From contig NZ_DIUM01000030.1 of the NCBI RefSeq assembly GCF_002423035.1, positions 1 to 64,000 on the forward strand: a stretch of 64,000 nucleotides of DNA, given 5' to 3'. The translations under genes and the position numbers were made by a program. This document shows, piece by piece, positions 63,664-64,000 of the stretch (its first letter is position 1; every line of letters starts with the position of its first letter). The notes beneath the pieces were generated by a model, which was not told the origin of the DNA, did not search any database, and saw only the letters and a list, made by a program, of their open reading frames with translations. The DNA is from Thiocapsa sp. UBA6158. Lineage in GTDB: Bacteria > Pseudomonadota > Gammaproteobacteria > Chromatiales > Chromatiaceae.

Positions 63664-64000
63664 CGGGCGGGCGGAACGGAAGGATATGCGGGCGGCTCCA
63701 TCAACCCCGCGGGCATGGGCGGCATGGGCGGCACGCCCATCGGGTCGCGCACGTAGGCGGGAAAATCCGGATTCACCCAGCCCGTCTCGGCCAGCTTGCT
63801 CTCGGGCGGACGCAGCCGCGAGGTGTAATCGAGGACGGCCGCCTGTTGCAGGGGCGTGAAGCTGTCGATCTGCTTGACCATCTTGGGATCGGAGTTCTTG
63901 CGGCGCCCCATGCGGATCGCATCGAACTGGCGCATCAGATAGAGATAGTGCTGGCCCGCGATGGCGGGGATGTGCTCGTCCTCGTTGCCCTCTCCGTTCT
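63660..64000 (-). CDS. c-type cytochrome, C-terminal part (partial)
   Basis: The visible 112 residues include IPAIAGQHYLYLMRQFDAI, MGRRKNSDPKMVKQIDSFTP and QQAAVLDYTSRLRPPESKLA, the C-terminal half pattern of class I cytochromes such as c4/c5 or c553. A Pro-rich tail of about 35 residues ends PSVPPAR. The heme CxxCH motif lies outside the window, so the call rests on these C-terminal motifs. The TAG stop is inside a repeat element. Confidence 0.72.
   Translation of the reverse strand, partial: NGEGNEDEHIPAIAGQHYLYLMRQFDAIRMGRRKNSDPKMVKQIDSFTPLQQAAVLDYTSRLRPPESKLAETGWVNPDFPAYVRDPMGVPPMPPMPAGLMEPPAYPSVPPAR

Overview
The window is a gene-dense, GC-rich gammaproteobacterial chromosome segment. 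Housekeeping clusters sit in classical gammaproteobacterial order: tRNA-Tyr/Gly/Thr-tuf, ispE-tRNA-Gln-prs-rplY-pth, hemA-prfA-prmC, ybgC-tolQRAB-pal-cpoB-tRNA-Lys, minCDE, ffs-dnaX-ybaB-recR and cysS/ppiB/lpxH. Base composition and gene order suggest a purple sulfur bacterium or relative (Chromatiales). That placement is inference, because no photosynthesis or sulfur-oxidation gene lies in the window. No phage, insertion sequence with transposase, or CRISPR array was seen.

Layout. 1-566: 5' tip of tuf and three tRNAs behind a strong promoter (minus). 776-4932: ugd, a FadL-type porin and pth. 5071-9648: rplY, prs, tRNA-Gln, ispE and a TPR protein, but no lolB. 9823-18300: hemA-prfA-prmC, then small unknown genes, an acyltransferase, moeB and ubiA. 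18301-22889: first RND efflux adaptor and permease. 22890-23763: a dispersed repeat next to a broken yefM-yoeB toxin-antitoxin pair. 23764-27463: metabolic and tRNA-modification genes. 27784-33900: tRNA-Lys and the Tol-Pal envelope complex. 34145-40175: methyltransferases, a DUF255 protein, rlmI and an L,D-transpeptidase. 40343-45940: minCDE, hinT, recR, ybaB, dnaX and 4.5S RNA. 46196-52969: unknown envelope proteins, a FAH-family hydrolase, cysS, ppiB and lpxH. 53029-57999: a minus-strand operon encoding an ATM1-type ABC exporter, a NarX/NarL-like two-component system, a rhodanese and a Cys-cluster protein. 58231-63549: a four-gene operon of a catalytically altered S24-like protein, an RND adaptor, an unknown protein and a second RND permease. 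The window closes with the 3' part of a c-type cytochrome gene.

The most unusual signal is between the genes. A composite repeat of about 195 bp, built of two palindrome-ended modules with TTAAACCGCG-type ends, occurs in six whole or partial copies (2229, 4143, 22995, 34634, 51428, 58009). Arrays of a 7-bp unit and two other hairpin families occupy other gaps. Members of three of these unrelated families sit flush against coding sequences and supply the stop codon: fadL-like, pth and the 34145 gene (composite repeat); the 14797 and 39573 genes (7-bp arrays); the FAH gene, the 48416 lipoprotein gene and the terminal cytochrome gene (GTAGGGGCGA hairpins). I see no described system that explains this docking of repeats onto 3' gene ends.
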